A stretch of 64,000 bases of DNA from Xanthomonas sp. AM6 (GCF_025665335.1 NZ_CP106869.1:1700501-1764500); one strand, 5' to 3'. Shown: positions 1 to 9,839, numbered from the stretch's first letter. The notes: a model not told the origin generated them from the letters alone. Numbers and translations are program-made.

Positions 1-32
1 CCGCCGCGGCCGCGCCGCGCGCGGCGAACTGA
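1..32 (+). CDS. C-terminal end of an upstream gene, probably the RND periplasmic adaptor
   Basis: An open frame enters from the left edge and stops at TGA 30-32, encoding an Ala/Pro/Arg-rich tail ending AAN. It lies 14 bases before the RND pump start on the same strand. In operons of this kind the membrane-fusion (HlyD/MexA-like) adaptor normally comes directly before the pump, so this is probably its last few codons. The identity rests on position only, because ten residues carry no family signal. Confidence 0.35.
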   Translation, partial: AAAAPRAAN

Positions 33-46
33 GGCGCTGGACCGTC

Positions 47-3000
47 ATGGCACGCTTCTTCATCGACCGCCCGATCTTCGCCTGGGTCCTTGCCATCATC
101 GTGATGCTGGCCGGCATCCTCTCCGTGGCCACACTGCCCATCGCGCAATACCCCAGCATCGCGCCGCCCGCCGTGGCGATCACCGCCAACTATCCCGGCG
201 CCTCGGCCAAGACCCTCGAGGACACCGTCACCCAGGTCATCGAGCAGAAGATGAAGGGGCTGGACCACCTGAGCTACATGGCCTCCACCAGCGAGTCCAG
301 CGGCCAGGTCACCATCACCCTGACCTTCGACAACGGCACCGACCCGGACACCGCGCAGGTACAGGTGCAGAACAAGCTGTCGCTGGCCACGCCGTTGCTG
401 CCGCAAGAGGTGCAGCAGCAGGGCGTGACCGTGACCAAGTCGGCGACCAACTTCCTCAACGTGCTGGCCTTCACCTCCGAAGACGGCAGCATGAGCGATT
501 CGGACCTGTCCGATTACGTGGCCGCCAACGTGCAGGAAGCGATCAGCCGCGTCGAAGGCGTCGGCGACACCACCCTGTTCGGCTCGCAGTATTCGATGCG
601 GATCTGGCTGGACCCCAACAAGCTGAGCAATTTCAGCCTGACCCCGCTGGACGTGAAGAACGCGGTCCAGGCGCAGAACGCGCAGGTCTCGGCCGGCCAG
701 CTCGGCGCGTTGCCGGCCGCCGCCAACCAGCAGCTCAACGCGACCATCACCGCGCAGACGCGGCTGAAGACCGCCGCCGAGTTCGAGGACATCTTGCTGC
801 GCACGCAGTCCGACGGCTCGCAGGTGCGCTTGCGCGACGTGGCCCGGATCGAGCTGGGCAGCGAGAGCTACAACACCGTCGGCCGCTACAACGGCAAGCC
901 GGCCGCCGGCCTGGCGATCAAGCTCGCCACCGGCGCCAACGCGCTGGACACGGTCAAGGCGATCGACGCCAGCATCGCCGAGCAGGAGAAGTTCTTCCCG
1001 CCGGGCATGAAGGTGCAGAAGCCGTACGACACCACCCCGTTCGTGCGCATCTCGATCGAAGAGGTGGTGCGCACGCTGATCGAGGCGGTGGTGCTGGTGT
1101 TCCTGGTGATGTACCTGTTCCTGCAGAACTTCCGCGCCACGCTGATCCCGACCATCGCCGTGCCGGTGGTGCTGCTGGGCACGTTCGGCGTGCTGGCCGC
1201 GTTCGGTTTCACCATCAACACGCTGACCATGTTCGCGATGGTGCTGGCGATCGGCCTGCTGGTCGACGACGCCATCGTGGTGGTGGAGAACGTCGAGCGG
1301 GTGATGAGCGAAGAGCATCTGCCGCCCAGGGAAGCCACGCGCAAGTCGATGGGGCAGATCACCGGCGCGCTGGTCGGCGTGGCCCTGGTGCTGGCGGCGG
1401 TGTTCGTGCCGATGGCGTTCTTCGGCGGCTCCACCGGCGTGATCTACCGCCAGTTCTCGATCACCATCGTCGCGGCGATGACGCTGTCGGTGCTGGTGGC
1501 GATGGTGCTGACCCCGGCGCTGTGCGCGACCCTGCTCAAGCCGGCCAAGCAGCACGGCATGGCCACGACTGGATTCTTCGGCTGGTTCAACCGCGTGTTC
1601 GATCGCGGCAACGGCCGCTACCAGGGCATCGTGCGGCACATGCTGGGCAAGGGCTGGCGCTACATGATCGCCTACGCGGTGGTGTTGGCGCTGGTCGTGT
1701 TCGGCTTCATGAAGCTGCCCGTCGGCTTCCTGCCGGACGAGGACCAGGGCACGCTGTTCGTGCTGGTGCAGTTGCCGCCGGGCGCCACCGCGGCGCGCAC
1801 CGATGCGGTGATCCACCAGGTCGAGCAGCATTTCCTGGTCGATCAGAAGGACTCGGTGGCCGGCATCTTCGCCGTATCCGGTTTCAGTTTCGCCGGCAGC
1901 GGGCAGAACGTGGGCTTCGCCTTCGTCAAGCTGCGGCCGTGGGACGAGCGCACCGGCAAGGGCCAGAGCGTGACCGACGTGGCGGCCAAGGCGGGTATGT
2001 TCTTCGCCGGCATCCGCGACGCCAAGGTGTTCGCGTTCGCGCCGCCGGCGGTGTCGGAACTGGGCAATGCGACTGGCTTCGACTTGATGCTGCAGGACCG
2101 CGCCAACCTCGGCCACGCGGCGCTGATGCAGGCGCGCAACCAGTTGCTGGCCGAGTTGTCGCAGGACAAGCGGCTGGTCGCGGTGCGTCCGAACGGGCAG
2201 GAGGACACGCCCGAGTTCAAGCTGGACATCGATCCGCACAAGGCGGAGACGCTGGGCCTGTCGATCTCCGACATCAACAGCACGTTCTCCAGCGCCTGGG
2301 GCAGCACCTACGTCAACGACTTCATCGACAAGGGCCGGGTCAAGAAGGTGATGCTGCAGGCCGATGCGCCGTACCGCATGCTGCCGGAGGACATCGACCG
2401 CTGGTACGTGCGCAACAGCGCCGGCACCATGGTCGCGTTCGGTTCCTTCGCCAAGGCCAGCTGGACCACCGGTTCGCCGCGGCTGGAACGCTACAACAGC
2501 GTGCCGTCGGTGGAGATCCTGGGCATGGCGATGCCGGGCGCGGCGTCCAGCGGCGAGGCGCTGGCCATCGTCGAGGCCGCGGCGGCCAAATTGCCGCCGG
2601 GCATCGGCTACGAGTGGACCGGGCTGTCGCGGCAGGAGAAGGCATCCAGCGGCCAGACCGGCATGCTGTACGGACTGTCGATCCTGATCGTGTTCCTGTG
2701 TCTTGCCGCCCTGTACGAAAGCTGGGCGATCCCGTTCGCGGTGATCCTGGTGGTGCCGCTGGGCGTGTTCGGCGCGCTGCTCGGCGCGGTGCTGACCTGG
2801 AAAATGAACGATGTGTACTTCCAGGTCGGCCTGCTGACCACGATCGGCCTGGCTTGCAAGAACGCGATCCTGATCGTGGAGTTCGCCCGCGAACTGCACG
2901 ACAGCGGCAAGGGCCTGATCGAATCGGCGCTGGAAGCGGCACGCATGCGCTTGCGGCCGATCCTGATGACCTCGCTGGCGTTCATCCTCGGCGTGGTGCC

Positions 3001-3199
3001 GCTGGTCCTGGGCAGCGGCGCCGGTGCCGGCGCGCAGCACGCGCTGGGCACCGCGGTGATCGGCGGCATGCTGTCCGGCACGATCCTGGCGATCTTCTTC
3101 GTGCCGCTGTTCTTCGTGCTGGTGTGCGGCCTGTTCAAGCGCCGCGCTGGCGGCAACCCCGACGACCCGTCCGCCGCGCGCGTCGCGGAAGGAGCCTGA
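47..3199 (+). CDS. RND multidrug efflux pump, HAE1 (AcrB/MexB) family
   Basis: The 1050-residue inner-membrane proton/drug antiporter is the usual AcrB length. It begins with the family start [14 protein letters not shown] and has two groups of transmembrane helices separated by large periplasmic loops. The proton-relay pair Asp407-Asp408 (GLLVDDAIV) has the same numbering as AcrB, and the relay lysine is at about 938 ([10 protein letters not shown]). It should export hydrophobic and amphiphilic compounds through a tripartite complex with the adaptor before it and the outer-membrane channel after it. GAGG at 31-34 could serve as ribosome-binding site. The substrate cannot be told from sequence, so no gene symbol is given. 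Confidence 0.95.
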   Translation: MARFFIDRPIFAWVLAIIVMLAGILSVATLPIAQYPSIAPPAVAITANYPGASAKTLEDTVTQVIEQKMKGLDHLSYMASTSESSGQVTITLTFDNGTDPDTAQVQVQNKLSLATPLLPQEVQQQGVTVTKSATNFLNVLAFTSEDGSMSDSDLSDYVAANVQEAISRVEGVGDTTLFGSQYSMRIWLDPNKLSNFSLTPLDVKNAVQAQNAQVSAGQLGALPAAANQQLNATITAQTRLKTAAEFEDILLRTQSDGSQVRLRDVARIELGSESYNTVGRYNGKPAAGLAIKLATGANALDTVKAIDASIAEQEKFFPPGMKVQKPYDTTPFVRISIEEVVRTLIEAVVLVFLVMYLFLQNFRATLIPTIAVPVVLLGTFGVLAAFGFTINTLTMFAMVLAIGLLVDDAIVVVENVERVMSEEHLPPREATRKSMGQITGALVGVALVLAAVFVPMAFFGGSTGVIYRQFSITIVAAMTLSVLVAMVLTPALCATLLKPAKQHGMATTGFFGWFNRVFDRGNGRYQGIVRHMLGKGWRYMIAYAVVLALVVFGFMKLPVGFLPDEDQGTLFVLVQLPPGATAARTDAVIHQVEQHFLVDQKDSVAGIFAVSGFSFAGSGQNVGFAFVKLRPWDERTGKGQSVTDVAAKAGMFFAGIRDAKVFAFAPPAVSELGNATGFDLMLQDRANLGHAALMQARNQLLAELSQDKRLVAVRPNGQEDTPEFKLDIDPHKAETLGLSISDINSTFSSAWGSTYVNDFIDKGRVKKVMLQADAPYRMLPEDIDRWYVRNSAGTMVAFGSFAKASWTTGSPRLERYNSVPSVEILGMAMPGAASSGEALAIVEAAAAKLPPGIGYEWTGLSRQEKASSGQTGMLYGLSILIVFLCLAALYESWAIPFAVILVVPLGVFGALLGAVLTWKMNDVYFQVGLLTTIGLACKNAILIVEFARELHDSGKGLIESALEAARMRLRPILMTSLAFILGVVPLVLGSGAGAGAQHALGTAVIGGMLSGTILAIFFVPLFFVLVCGLFKRRAGGNPDDPSAARVAEGA

Positions 3200-3200
3200 G

Positions 3201-4670
3201 ATGAAGCGTTCGACTCTGACCCCGTTGGCGTTGACGGTGTCCGCCCTGCTCGCCGGCTGCAGCCTGATGCCGGCGTATGAGCGACCCGCCGCACCGGTGC
3301 CGGCGCAGTTCGACGGCGCCGGCGCCGAGAGCGGCGCGCAGCGGAGCGGCGGCGTCCCCGTCGCCGACATCGGCTGGCGCGCGGTGTTCACCGATCCCAA
3401 GTTGCAGCAGGTGATCGCGCTGGCGCTGGACAACAACCGCGACCTGCGCGTGGCCGCGCTCAACATCGACCAGGCCTGGGCGCAGTACCGGGTGCAGCGC
3501 GCGGACCTGGCGCCGGGCGTGGACCTGGCCGGCAGCGGCGGCGGTTCGCGCACGCCGGGCGATCTGTCGGGCACCGGACACGCGCTGGTCGCGCACAACT
3601 ACAGCGCCACGCTCGGCATCAGCGCTTACGAACTGGACCTGTTCGGCCGCGTGCGCAGCCTCAAGGAACAGGCGCTGCAGCAGTTCCTGTCCACCACCGA
3701 GGCGCAGCGCAGCACCCACATCAGCCTGGTCGCGCAGGTCGCTACCGCCTATCTCACCCTGGCCGCCGACCAGGACCTGCTGCGGCTGGCGCAGGACACG
3801 CTGGCCAGCCAGAGCGAGAGCTACCGGCTGCAGCAGCGCAGTTTCGACCTCGGCGCGGTCTCGGCGCTGACCCTGCGGCAGGCGCGGACCACGGTGGAAA
3901 GCGCGCGGGTGGACGTGGAGCGCTACACCGCGCAGGTGGCGCAGGACCGCAATGCGCTGCGCCTGCTGGCCGGCACCGACGTGCCGGCCGAACTGCTGCC
4001 GACCGCGCTGCCGGACAGCGCCAGCGCCGACGCCAACATCCTGGCCGGGATTCCGGCGGGACTGCCGTCGGAGCTGCTGCAGCGCCGCCCGGATATCCTG
4101 GAAGCCGAGCGCACCCTGCAGGCGGCGAACGCCAACATCGGCGCGGCGCGTGCCGCGTTCTATCCGAGCATCACCCTGACCGCCTCGGCCGGCAGCGCCA
4201 GCGCCGGCCTGTCCGGCCTGTTCAAGGGCGGCTCCGGCAGCTGGAGCTTCGCGCCGAGCATTTCGTTGCCGATCTTCGACGGTGGCCGCAACCGCGCCAA
4301 TCTCGACGTCGCCACCACCCAGCGCGACATCGACGTGGCCAACTACGAGAAGGCGGTCCAGACCGCGTTCCGCGAAGTGTCCGATGCGCTGGCCGCGCGC
4401 GATACGCTGGGCCGCCAGCTGCAGGCGCAACAGGCGCTGGTGGACGCGTCCGCCGACAGCTACCGGCTGTCGCAGGCGCGCTTCGAGCGCGGCGTGGACA
4501 GCTACCTCGGTGCGCTGGATGCGCAGCGCACGCTGTACGGCGCCGAGCAGACCCTGATCAACACGCGGCTGTCGCGCTTCACCAACCTGGTGACCTTCTA
4601 CAAGGCGCTGGGCGGCGGCTGGGTGGAGATGGCCGCGGCCACGCAGGCCACGGCAGCGGTGGACCACTAG
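3201..4670 (+). CDS. Outer-membrane efflux lipoprotein, NodT/OprM family
   Basis: This 489-residue TolC-superfamily channel completes the RND complex. The N-terminus is a lipoprotein signal with lipobox LLAGC and the acylated Cys at 20, followed by SLMPAYERP, typical of the NodT group. Two outer-membrane-efflux repeats follow, including the ELDLFGRVR and [15 protein letters not shown] segments found in each half of such channels. The start lies one base after the pump stop, with GGAAGGAG at 3187-3194 inside the end of the pump gene, so the two are probably co-transcribed and translationally coupled. Confidence 0.95.
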   Translation: MKRSTLTPLALTVSALLAGCSLMPAYERPAAPVPAQFDGAGAESGAQRSGGVPVADIGWRAVFTDPKLQQVIALALDNNRDLRVAALNIDQAWAQYRVQRADLAPGVDLAGSGGGSRTPGDLSGTGHALVAHNYSATLGISAYELDLFGRVRSLKEQALQQFLSTTEAQRSTHISLVAQVATAYLTLAADQDLLRLAQDTLASQSESYRLQQRSFDLGAVSALTLRQARTTVESARVDVERYTAQVAQDRNALRLLAGTDVPAELLPTALPDSASADANILAGIPAGLPSELLQRRPDILEAERTLQAANANIGAARAAFYPSITLTASAGSASAGLSGLFKGGSGSWSFAPSISLPIFDGGRNRANLDVATTQRDIDVANYEKAVQTAFREVSDALAARDTLGRQLQAQQALVDASADSYRLSQARFERGVDSYLGALDAQRTLYGAEQTLINTRLSRFTNLVTFYKALGGGWVEMAAATQATAAVDH

Positions 4671-4672
4671 CG

Positions 4673-5410
4673 ATGCCGCGGCACAGCGCCGCGCCGGTGC
4701 GGGCGCGGCGGCGCGAACCCGGGCCGATGCGCGAGAAGCGCGCCGCAATCCTGCGCGCCGCCCGCCAGCTGTTTTCCCGCAACGGCTTCGACAACACCAA
4801 CATGGACGCCATCGCCGCCTGCGCGGACGTGTCCAAGGCCACCATCTACGCCCATTTCGCCAACAAGGACGCGTTGTTCCGCGCGACCGTGGACGCAATG
4901 GTGGGCGAGATGCCGGATCGCTGGGAGGCGCTGCTCGCCAGTGGCGGGCCGTTGCACCTGCGGCTGACGGCGGTGGCGCACGACCTCATGGAGATGACGG
5001 CCGCGCCGATGCTGCACGCCATCCAGCGCATGCTCGCGCTGTCCACGCAGTTGTCGCTGCAGCCTGCCGATACGTATTGGGAGCTGTGTTTCGAGCGCTA
5101 CGACCGCGCCATGCAGCAGTTCCTGCGCGCCGAGATCCGGCAGGGCACGTTGGCGATCGCCGACGTGGCGCAAGCGTCCGCGCAGTTCTTCGGGCTGATC
5201 GCCAGCGCGCCGGCGTTGCGCGGATTGCTGACCGGCGAACCGTTCGCGCCGCAGCGGCCGGGCGCCGATTGCGTGGACAGCGCGGTCGCGTTGTTCGTGC
5301 GCGGCTACCGGGCCGAGCCGGGCCCGCGTCGGCGCTGCGCAGGCGCACGGCCGCCGCGCGCTAGGCGTGCTGTGCAGCCAGCGGCCGCTGTTCCCGGATC
5401 GGCAGATTGA
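4673..5410 (+). CDS. TetR-family transcriptional regulator, last gene of the efflux operon
   Basis: The 245-residue protein has an N-terminal TetR helix-turn-helix at about residues 20-66 (KRAAILRAARQLFSRNGF, then VSKATIYAHFANKDALF) and a C-terminal ligand domain of the AefR-like type. It starts two bases after the channel stop, so it is read with the pump and is probably its repressor. An internal ATG at 4727 is an alternative start. The last 16 codons overlap the convergent MFS gene, and the tail after FVRGYRAEPG is rich in Arg, Ala and Pro, unlike a folded TetR terminus. The original stop may have been lost. Confidence 0.9.
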   Translation: MPRHSAAPVRARRREPGPMREKRAAILRAARQLFSRNGFDNTNMDAIAACADVSKATIYAHFANKDALFRATVDAMVGEMPDRWEALLASGGPLHLRLTAVAHDLMEMTAAPMLHAIQRMLALSTQLSLQPADTYWELCFERYDRAMQQFLRAEIRQGTLAIADVAQASAQFFGLIASAPALRGLLTGEPFAPQRPGADCVDSAVALFVRGYRAEPGPRRRCAGARPPRARRAVQPAAAVPGSAD

Positions 5411-6590
5411 CCAGCGCCGCGGCCACGGCCAGGGCCATGTCGGCATACCACATCCACTGGTAGTTGCCGAAGCGCTCCAGCGCCACGCCGCCGAGCCAGG
5501 CGCCGAAGAAGCCGCCGATCTGGTGCGAGAGCAGGGTCAGGCCGAACAGGGTGCCCAGGTAGCGCGGCCCGAACAGCTTGCCGATCAGCCCGGCGGTGGG
5601 CGGGACCGTCGCCAGCCAGGTGAAGCCGAGCGCGGCGGCGAACAGGTAGAAGGTCAGCGGCGTCGGCGGCGCGAGCAGGTACAGCGCGATCAGCACCGCG
5701 CGGCTGGCGTACATCGCCAGCAGCAGCCACTTCATGCGCACGCGCTCGCCGAGCTTGCCGGCGACCAGGCTGCCGGCGACGTTGAACAGGCCGATCAGCG
5801 CGATGGCGATCGCCGAGACGCTGGGCGCCAGCCCGCACAGCGCGATTTCCCCGGGCAGGTGGGTCACCAGGAAGGCGATGTGCACGCCGCAGGTGAAGAA
5901 GCCCAGGTGCAGGCACCAATAGCTGCGGTCGCGCAGGGCGCTGCGCAGTTGCGCGCGCAGCCCGCCGTCCGGCGCGGCCGCCGTCGCGGTCGGGGCCTGC
6001 GCGTGGCCCCTGCGGCGCAGCGGCCAGGCCAGCGGCAGGGTCAGCAACGACAGCGCCGCCATGCCGGTCATGGCCATCGCCCAGCCGGCGGCGCCGATCA
6101 TCCATTGCACCAGCGGCGCGAACAGGAACTGGCCGAGCGAGCCGCCGGCATTGATCAACCCGGCGGCGAACGAGCGCCGTTCCGGGGCGATGCGATGCGC
6201 GGTGGCGCCGATCAGCACCGAGAAGCTGCCGGCGCCGGCGCCGGCCGCGGCGAGCAGGCCCAGGCTGACGATCAGGCCCCATTCGGTCGGCAGCCACGGC
6301 GCCAGGCCCAGGCCCAGCGCGAGCAACGCGCCGCCCAGCCACAGCACCGGCAGCGGGCCGCGCTGGTCGGCGATGGCGCCGAACACCGGCTGCACCGCGC
6401 CCCACACGAACTGGCCGACCGCCAGCGCGAAGCTGATCGCGGCGATGCCGACGCCGCTGCTGCGGTGGATCGGCTCGACGAACAGGCCGGTGGTCTGGCG
6501 CGCGCCCATGGTCAGCATCAGCGTCGCCGAGGCGATGATCAGCAGGCCCCAGTGGCGGCTTGCCTGCGCGTGCGGCGCCGCCACGCTCAC
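5361..6590 (-). CDS. MFS transporter
   Basis: This 409-residue major facilitator has about twelve hydrophobic helices and no large extra domain. The start taken is GTG at 6590, whose bases overlap the TGA of the upstream MarR gene as GTGA; the reading frame stays open much further upstream but runs through the MarR gene. The protein then begins VSVAAPHAQASRHWGLL and enters helix 1 at once. Coupling to a MarR regulator suggests efflux of a small toxic compound that the regulator senses. Similarity to proton-driven MFS exporters with a GPLPVLWLGG-like loop between helices 2 and 3 is apparent, but the substrate is not known. Confidence 0.88.
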   Translation of the reverse strand: MSVAAPHAQASRHWGLLIIASATLMLTMGARQTTGLFVEPIHRSSGVGIAAISFALAVGQFVWGAVQPVFGAIADQRGPLPVLWLGGALLALGLGLAPWLPTEWGLIVSLGLLAAAGAGAGSFSVLIGATAHRIAPERRSFAAGLINAGGSLGQFLFAPLVQWMIGAAGWAMAMTGMAALSLLTLPLAWPLRRRGHAQAPTATAAAPDGGLRAQLRSALRDRSYWCLHLGFFTCGVHIAFLVTHLPGEIALCGLAPSVSAIAIALIGLFNVAGSLVAGKLGERVRMKWLLLAMYASRAVLIALYLLAPPTPLTFYLFAAALGFTWLATVPPTAGLIGKLFGPRYLGTLFGLTLLSHQIGGFFGAWLGGVALERFGNYQWMWYADMALAVAAALVNLPIREQRPLAAQHA

Positions 6591-7030
6591 GCGGCGGCGT
6601 CCTCGCGCTCGGCACACAGCGCGCGTTCCAGCTGCCGCAGCTGGCGGTGCAGGGCGCCGATGGCGGCGTCGCCGGCCAGCGCGTCGATCCGCGCCTGCGC
6701 ACGCTCCCAGTGCGGCAACGCACGCTTGAGCAGGCGCCGGCCGGCGGCGCTGACCACCACCAGCTTCTGCCGCGCATCGTCGCCGCGGCGTTGCTCGATC
6801 CAGCCGGCCGCCTGCATCGGCTTGAGATTGCGCGACAGCGTGCTGCGGTCCATGCCCAGGCGCTCGGCCAGCGCGCCGAGCTGCTGCGCGGTACCGGCGC
6901 GGCGCAGGATCGAATACTCGTTCAGGCTCAACCCCACCGCGCTCAGTTCGCGGTCGTAGACCTGCGAGGTTCGGCGCGCGGCGCGGCGCAGCAGGAAACA
7001 GGTGCAGCGGCAGGGAGCGGCATCGTCCAT
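6587..7030 (-). CDS. MarR-family transcriptional regulator
   Basis: The 147-residue winged-helix protein carries the MarR core: LSLNEYSILRRAG, then the recognition segment LGMDRSTLSRNLKPMQ and the wing RRGDDARQKLVVVS. The N-terminus has clustered cysteines (CRCTC at residues 8-12), which could be redox- or metal-responsive, but this is inference. The start at 7030 is preferred to 7108 because the extra 26 residues are unrelated to the family. It is the first gene of a two-gene unit with the MFS transporter (GTGA overlap) and probably represses that unit from the inverted repeat just upstream. Confidence 0.88.
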   Translation of the reverse strand: MDDAAPCRCTCFLLRRAARRTSQVYDRELSAVGLSLNEYSILRRAGTAQQLGALAERLGMDRSTLSRNLKPMQAAGWIEQRRGDDARQKLVVVSAAGRRLLKRALPHWERAQARIDALAGDAAIGALHRQLRQLERALCAEREDAAA

Positions 7031-7045
7031 GTCCGGCAAAATACG

Positions 7046-7055
7046 TGCATATGCA
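7046..7055. promoter_or_regulatory. Candidate MarR operator TGCATATGCA
   Basis: A perfect 10-bp palindrome, extended on one side by TGCAA, lies 16 bases upstream of the MarR start. Its core TGCATATGC recurs at 7211-7219 ahead of the divergent gene, and AT-rich palindromes are rare in this GC-rich DNA. MarR repressors commonly bind such inverted repeats over their own promoter. Binding has not been shown. Confidence 0.4.
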
Positions 7056-7210
7056 TGCAATTGGCAAGCGCAAGGCGGCAGCATGCCGCCGTCGTTCGCG
7101 GGCAGCACGGGCCCGGCATCGAAGCGATCCCGCGGGAAGGGGGCCGATCGCGTGCGGTTGCCGCGGCGGCGCGCCTCGCCCGGGCGACGACGCGCACGCC
7201 GGCCATTCGA

Positions 7211-7219
7211 TGCATATGC
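7211..7219. promoter_or_regulatory. Second copy of the TGCATATGC motif
   Basis: This is the same nine bases as the palindrome at 7046-7055, 67 bases upstream of the YcaQ-family start. It could let the MarR protein also control the divergent gene. The repetition is directly visible; the function is inferred. Confidence 0.3.
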
Positions 7220-7285
7220 GCGATCGCGCAGCGCCCGACGTTGCTATGCTCTGCGGCGCCTTGCGCTTGCCGGAGTGCCGCACCG

Positions 7286-8437
7286 ATGCCGAAGACCCAC
7301 GCCGCCTCTGTCCCCATCGCCGCCGCGCGGGCGCGGGCGCTGTGGCTGGACGCGCAGCGGCTGAGCACGCCGGCGCCGTTCGGCGCCGGGGCCGAGGCGG
7401 TGCGGCGGGCCACCGCGCACCTGGGCTACGTGCAGATCGACACCATCCACGTGATCGAGCGCAGCCACCACCATGTGCTGTACACCCGCATTCCCGACTA
7501 CTGCAAGCAGGACCTGGAGCAGGCGCAGTCGCAGGACAAGTCGGTGTTCGAATACTGGACGCACGCGCTGGCCTACGTGCCGGTCGCCGACTACCGCATG
7601 TACGTGGCGCAGATGGCGCGCTACCGCGCCGAGGCGGACGCGGCGGGCAGGATCGATCCGGCCGACTACGCCAAGCTGCTGCGGCGCATCCGCAACGACG
7701 GGCCGTTGTCGATCCGCGACATCGACGACGACGTGCTGGTCGAGAAGACCCACCCGTGGGGCAGCCGCAAGCCCTCGCGCGCGGCGTTGCGCTACGGCTT
7801 CTTCAGCGGCGACCTGGTGGTCAGCCAGCGCAGCGGCATGCTCAAGACCTACGAGCTGGCCGCGCGCCATTTCGGCTGGGCACGGCGCCCGCGCCCGGCC
7901 AGCGACGCGCAGTACGCGCGCTACCTGCTGCAGCGCGCGCTGCGCGCGCAGGGCCTGGTCGGCGTGGACTCGATCTGCTACGGCCACGCCGGCGCCAAGC
8001 CCGCGGTGCGCGCGCTGATCGCCGCTGCGGTCGCGGCCAGGCGGCTGGTGCCGGTGCACCTGCAGGGCCAGGAGCAGGCCGCGCTGTGGGCCGAACCGGC
8101 GCTGCTCGACCACGCGCCGCCGCTGCCGGACGAGGCCACCGCGCACCTGCTGTCGCCGTTCGATCCGCTGGTGATCCAGCGCAAGCGGCTGCAGCAGTTC
8201 TTCGGCTACGAACACCGCTTCGAGGCCTACGTGCCGGCGGCGCAGCGGGTGCTCGGCTACTTCGCGTTGCCGGTGCTGGTCGGCGACCGCATCGTCGCCG
8301 CGCTGGACCTGAAGATGGACCGCCAGGCCGGCAGGATGCTGATCCAGAAGTGGACCTGGATCGTGCCGAAGCGGCCCGCGTTGAAGGCGGCGATCGACGC
8401 GGCGCTGCATCGCTTCGAGCGCTTTCACCTGCGATAG
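7286..8437 (+). CDS. Winged-helix YcaQ/AlkZ-family protein (putative DNA crosslink glycosylase)
   Basis: This 383-residue protein of the HTH_42 (YcaQ/AlkZ) family contains the Gln-x-Asp catalytic motif at Gln50-Ile51-Asp52 (LGYVQIDTIHVIERSHHHVL). The same motif is essential in E. coli YcaQ, which unhooks alkylation-derived interstrand crosslinks; AlkZ enzymes have Gln-x-Gln instead. The length fits the family. ATG 7286 is chosen because MPKTHAASVPIAAARARALW leads straight into the first helices, whereas the longer open frame upstream overlaps the MarR region. It acts in the cytoplasm on DNA. The lesion repaired here is not known. Confidence 0.82.
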   Translation: MPKTHAASVPIAAARARALWLDAQRLSTPAPFGAGAEAVRRATAHLGYVQIDTIHVIERSHHHVLYTRIPDYCKQDLEQAQSQDKSVFEYWTHALAYVPVADYRMYVAQMARYRAEADAAGRIDPADYAKLLRRIRNDGPLSIRDIDDDVLVEKTHPWGSRKPSRAALRYGFFSGDLVVSQRSGMLKTYELAARHFGWARRPRPASDAQYARYLLQRALRAQGLVGVDSICYGHAGAKPAVRALIAAAVAARRLVPVHLQGQEQAALWAEPALLDHAPPLPDEATAHLLSPFDPLVIQRKRLQQFFGYEHRFEAYVPAAQRVLGYFALPVLVGDRIVAALDLKMDRQAGRMLIQKWTWIVPKRPALKAAIDAALHRFERFHLR

Positions 8438-8642
8438 CCGCCGACGGGCATGGCGCCGTTGTGCGCTGGACCTCATGGTCGGGTCGAGGCGCATCCAGGC
8501 GGGGGTGTGTTTTCGCGGTCGCCGCCGGCAATGGCGGCAAGGCCGGGCGGTCATGAGCGGCCATGGGCGTCCTGCGAACGTGATGCGGGCGAGGCTTATA
8601 CTTTCGCGGCCCGTTCAGGAGCAGGACGAGAGAAACGCTCGA

Positions 8643-9050
8643 ATGAAGTTGATCCTCGAAGATTCCGAGCAGGCCTTGTCGGTGCAGGAACTGATCGAGT
8701 TCCAGGACGGATTCGGTGCGCAATTGCCGGCGGCCTTCAGGCAGTTTTATCTGGAGCACAATGGCGGCGATCTGTCGGACAGCAACGGCGACAACGATTT
8801 CCTGCTGGGCGGCTTCACGCCGATCAAGTACGGCGTGGCCCCTGTCGAGGTTGTCTATCGCGACCTGGTCGACAGTCTTCCGTCGTTGGAGGGCCTGATT
8901 CCCTTCGCACACGATTATGGTGGCAACTCTTATCTGTTGTCGCTCAGGAACGATGACTACGGAAAAATCTATCTGTACCTGATGGACGAAGACGAGTTGG
9001 CATTCGTATGCGCGTCGTTCGAGGAGTTCATGGCCGAGCTCGCCGGCTGA
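8643..9050 (+). CDS. SMI1/KNR4 family protein (orphan immunity-like)
   Basis: The 135-residue acidic protein has the SMI1/KNR4 (SUKH) signature: LPAAFRQFYLEHNGG near residue 30, then a central IPFAHDYGGNSYLLSL strand pair and a C-terminal FVCASFEEFMAEL. Proteins of this fold often give immunity to nuclease or deaminase toxins of contact-dependent or type VI systems, but others are housekeeping. No toxin, Rhs or VgrG gene is adjacent, so it may be an orphan immunity gene. Its bases are visibly less GC-rich than those of its neighbours, which fits horizontal gain. A purine-rich stretch (GAGAGAAA) about 8 bases upstream is a weak ribosome-binding site. Confidence 0.85.
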   Translation: MKLILEDSEQALSVQELIEFQDGFGAQLPAAFRQFYLEHNGGDLSDSNGDNDFLLGGFTPIKYGVAPVEVVYRDLVDSLPSLEGLIPFAHDYGGNSYLLSLRNDDYGKIYLYLMDEDELAFVCASFEEFMAELAG

Positions 9051-9451
9051 CGGGGCGCTCCGGCCACGGTCGAACCTTGTTCCGATCGCTGCCGTAGTCG
9101 TCTGGATGCCGGCGGTGCGGTCGCGCCTTCTTCGCTGCAGGCCGGATGGCAAAGGATGGCCGAGGTGGCGTGCGGCACCGCTGGCGGTACGCGACGAACC
9201 GCCGGCGCTCACGGTACGGGTTGCCGGTACCACGCCTTCGGCCGACGCCGTGGCGCTGGCATGCCGGATACGGCCGCCGCGGATCGAGCCGGGATGGCCG
9301 CAGCGACGCCGGATCCGCGGCCGCAGGGCGCAACGCATCCGATGCGCGCTGCGCCGCTGCCACGGATATGGCTGTGCACAAACACAAGACCCCCGCAATA
9401 CGGGGACGGCGGGTAGTGTCTGTGCCCAGGTCCGGAAGAAGGTGGCTTGCG
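9051..9451. other. 401-bp intergenic stretch
   Basis: No convincing gene was found on either strand: short open frames here are Arg/Pro/Ala-rich and have no family features. The last 70 bases hold a possible RNA structure just ahead of the SMR gene, listed separately. Confidence 0.5.
9383..9424 (+). promoter_or_regulatory. Structured leader of the SMR gene (two nested stems)
   Basis: CACA (9383-9386) and GAC (9388-9390) can pair with GTC (9418-9420) and TGTG (9421-9424). Inside is a hairpin CCCCG-CAATA-CGGGG at 9391-9405, followed by unpaired ACGGCGGG. The structure ends 27 bases before the start codon. Some SMR genes are controlled by guanidine riboswitches, but the tandem ACGR loops of the class II type are absent, so this is only a candidate cis-regulatory element. 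Confidence 0.3.
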
Positions 9452-9784
9452 ATGAAGAACTGGGTGTTCCTGTTTATCGCGATCGTCGGCGAAGTGACCG
9501 CGACCTCGTCGTTGAAGGCGAGCGAAGGCTTCACCAGGCTGTGGCCGTCGCTGCTGGTCGTCGTCGGCTATGGCGTCGCGTTCTATTTTCTGTCGCTGAC
9601 CTTGCGCAGCATTCCGGTGGGCATCGCCTATGCGTTGTGGTCCGGTATCGGGATCGTGCTGATCTCGCTGGTGTCGTGGCTGCTGTTCGGGCAGAAGCTC
9701 GATGCCGCGGCGATCGCCGGCATGGCCCTCATCGCTGCCGGGGTCGTGGTCATCAACGTGTTCTCCGGTTCGGCGCAGCACTAG
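9452..9784 (+). CDS. SMR multidrug efflux protein, EmrE/QacE type
   Basis: This 110-residue inner-membrane protein with four transmembrane helices is the standard EmrE length. The essential proton/drug-binding Glu14 is present ([12 protein letters not shown]), as are Tyr60 and Trp63 in AYALWSGIG, all at EmrE numbering. EGFTRLWPS and the C-terminal GVVVINVFS also match EmrE. It should act as an antiparallel dimer exporting quaternary ammonium and other aromatic cations. The AYALWSGIG segment argues against the guanidinium exporter Gdx/SugE subgroup. It appears to stand alone, with a possible structured leader. Confidence 0.93.
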   Translation: MKNWVFLFIAIVGEVTATSSLKASEGFTRLWPSLLVVVGYGVAFYFLSLTLRSIPVGIAYALWSGIGIVLISLVSWLLFGQKLDAAAIAGMALIAAGVVVINVFSGSAQH

Positions 9785-9839
9785 GCGTACTGCGGCGTCC
9801 CCGCTCGATGCGCGCGCCCACCGGCGCGGCGGATGCCGC

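Noticed and set aside
9383..9424. Guanidine riboswitch ahead of the SMR gene
   Set aside because: The tandem ACGR hairpins of class II and the core of class I are not seen, and the transporter is of the EmrE type rather than the guanidinium exporter type.
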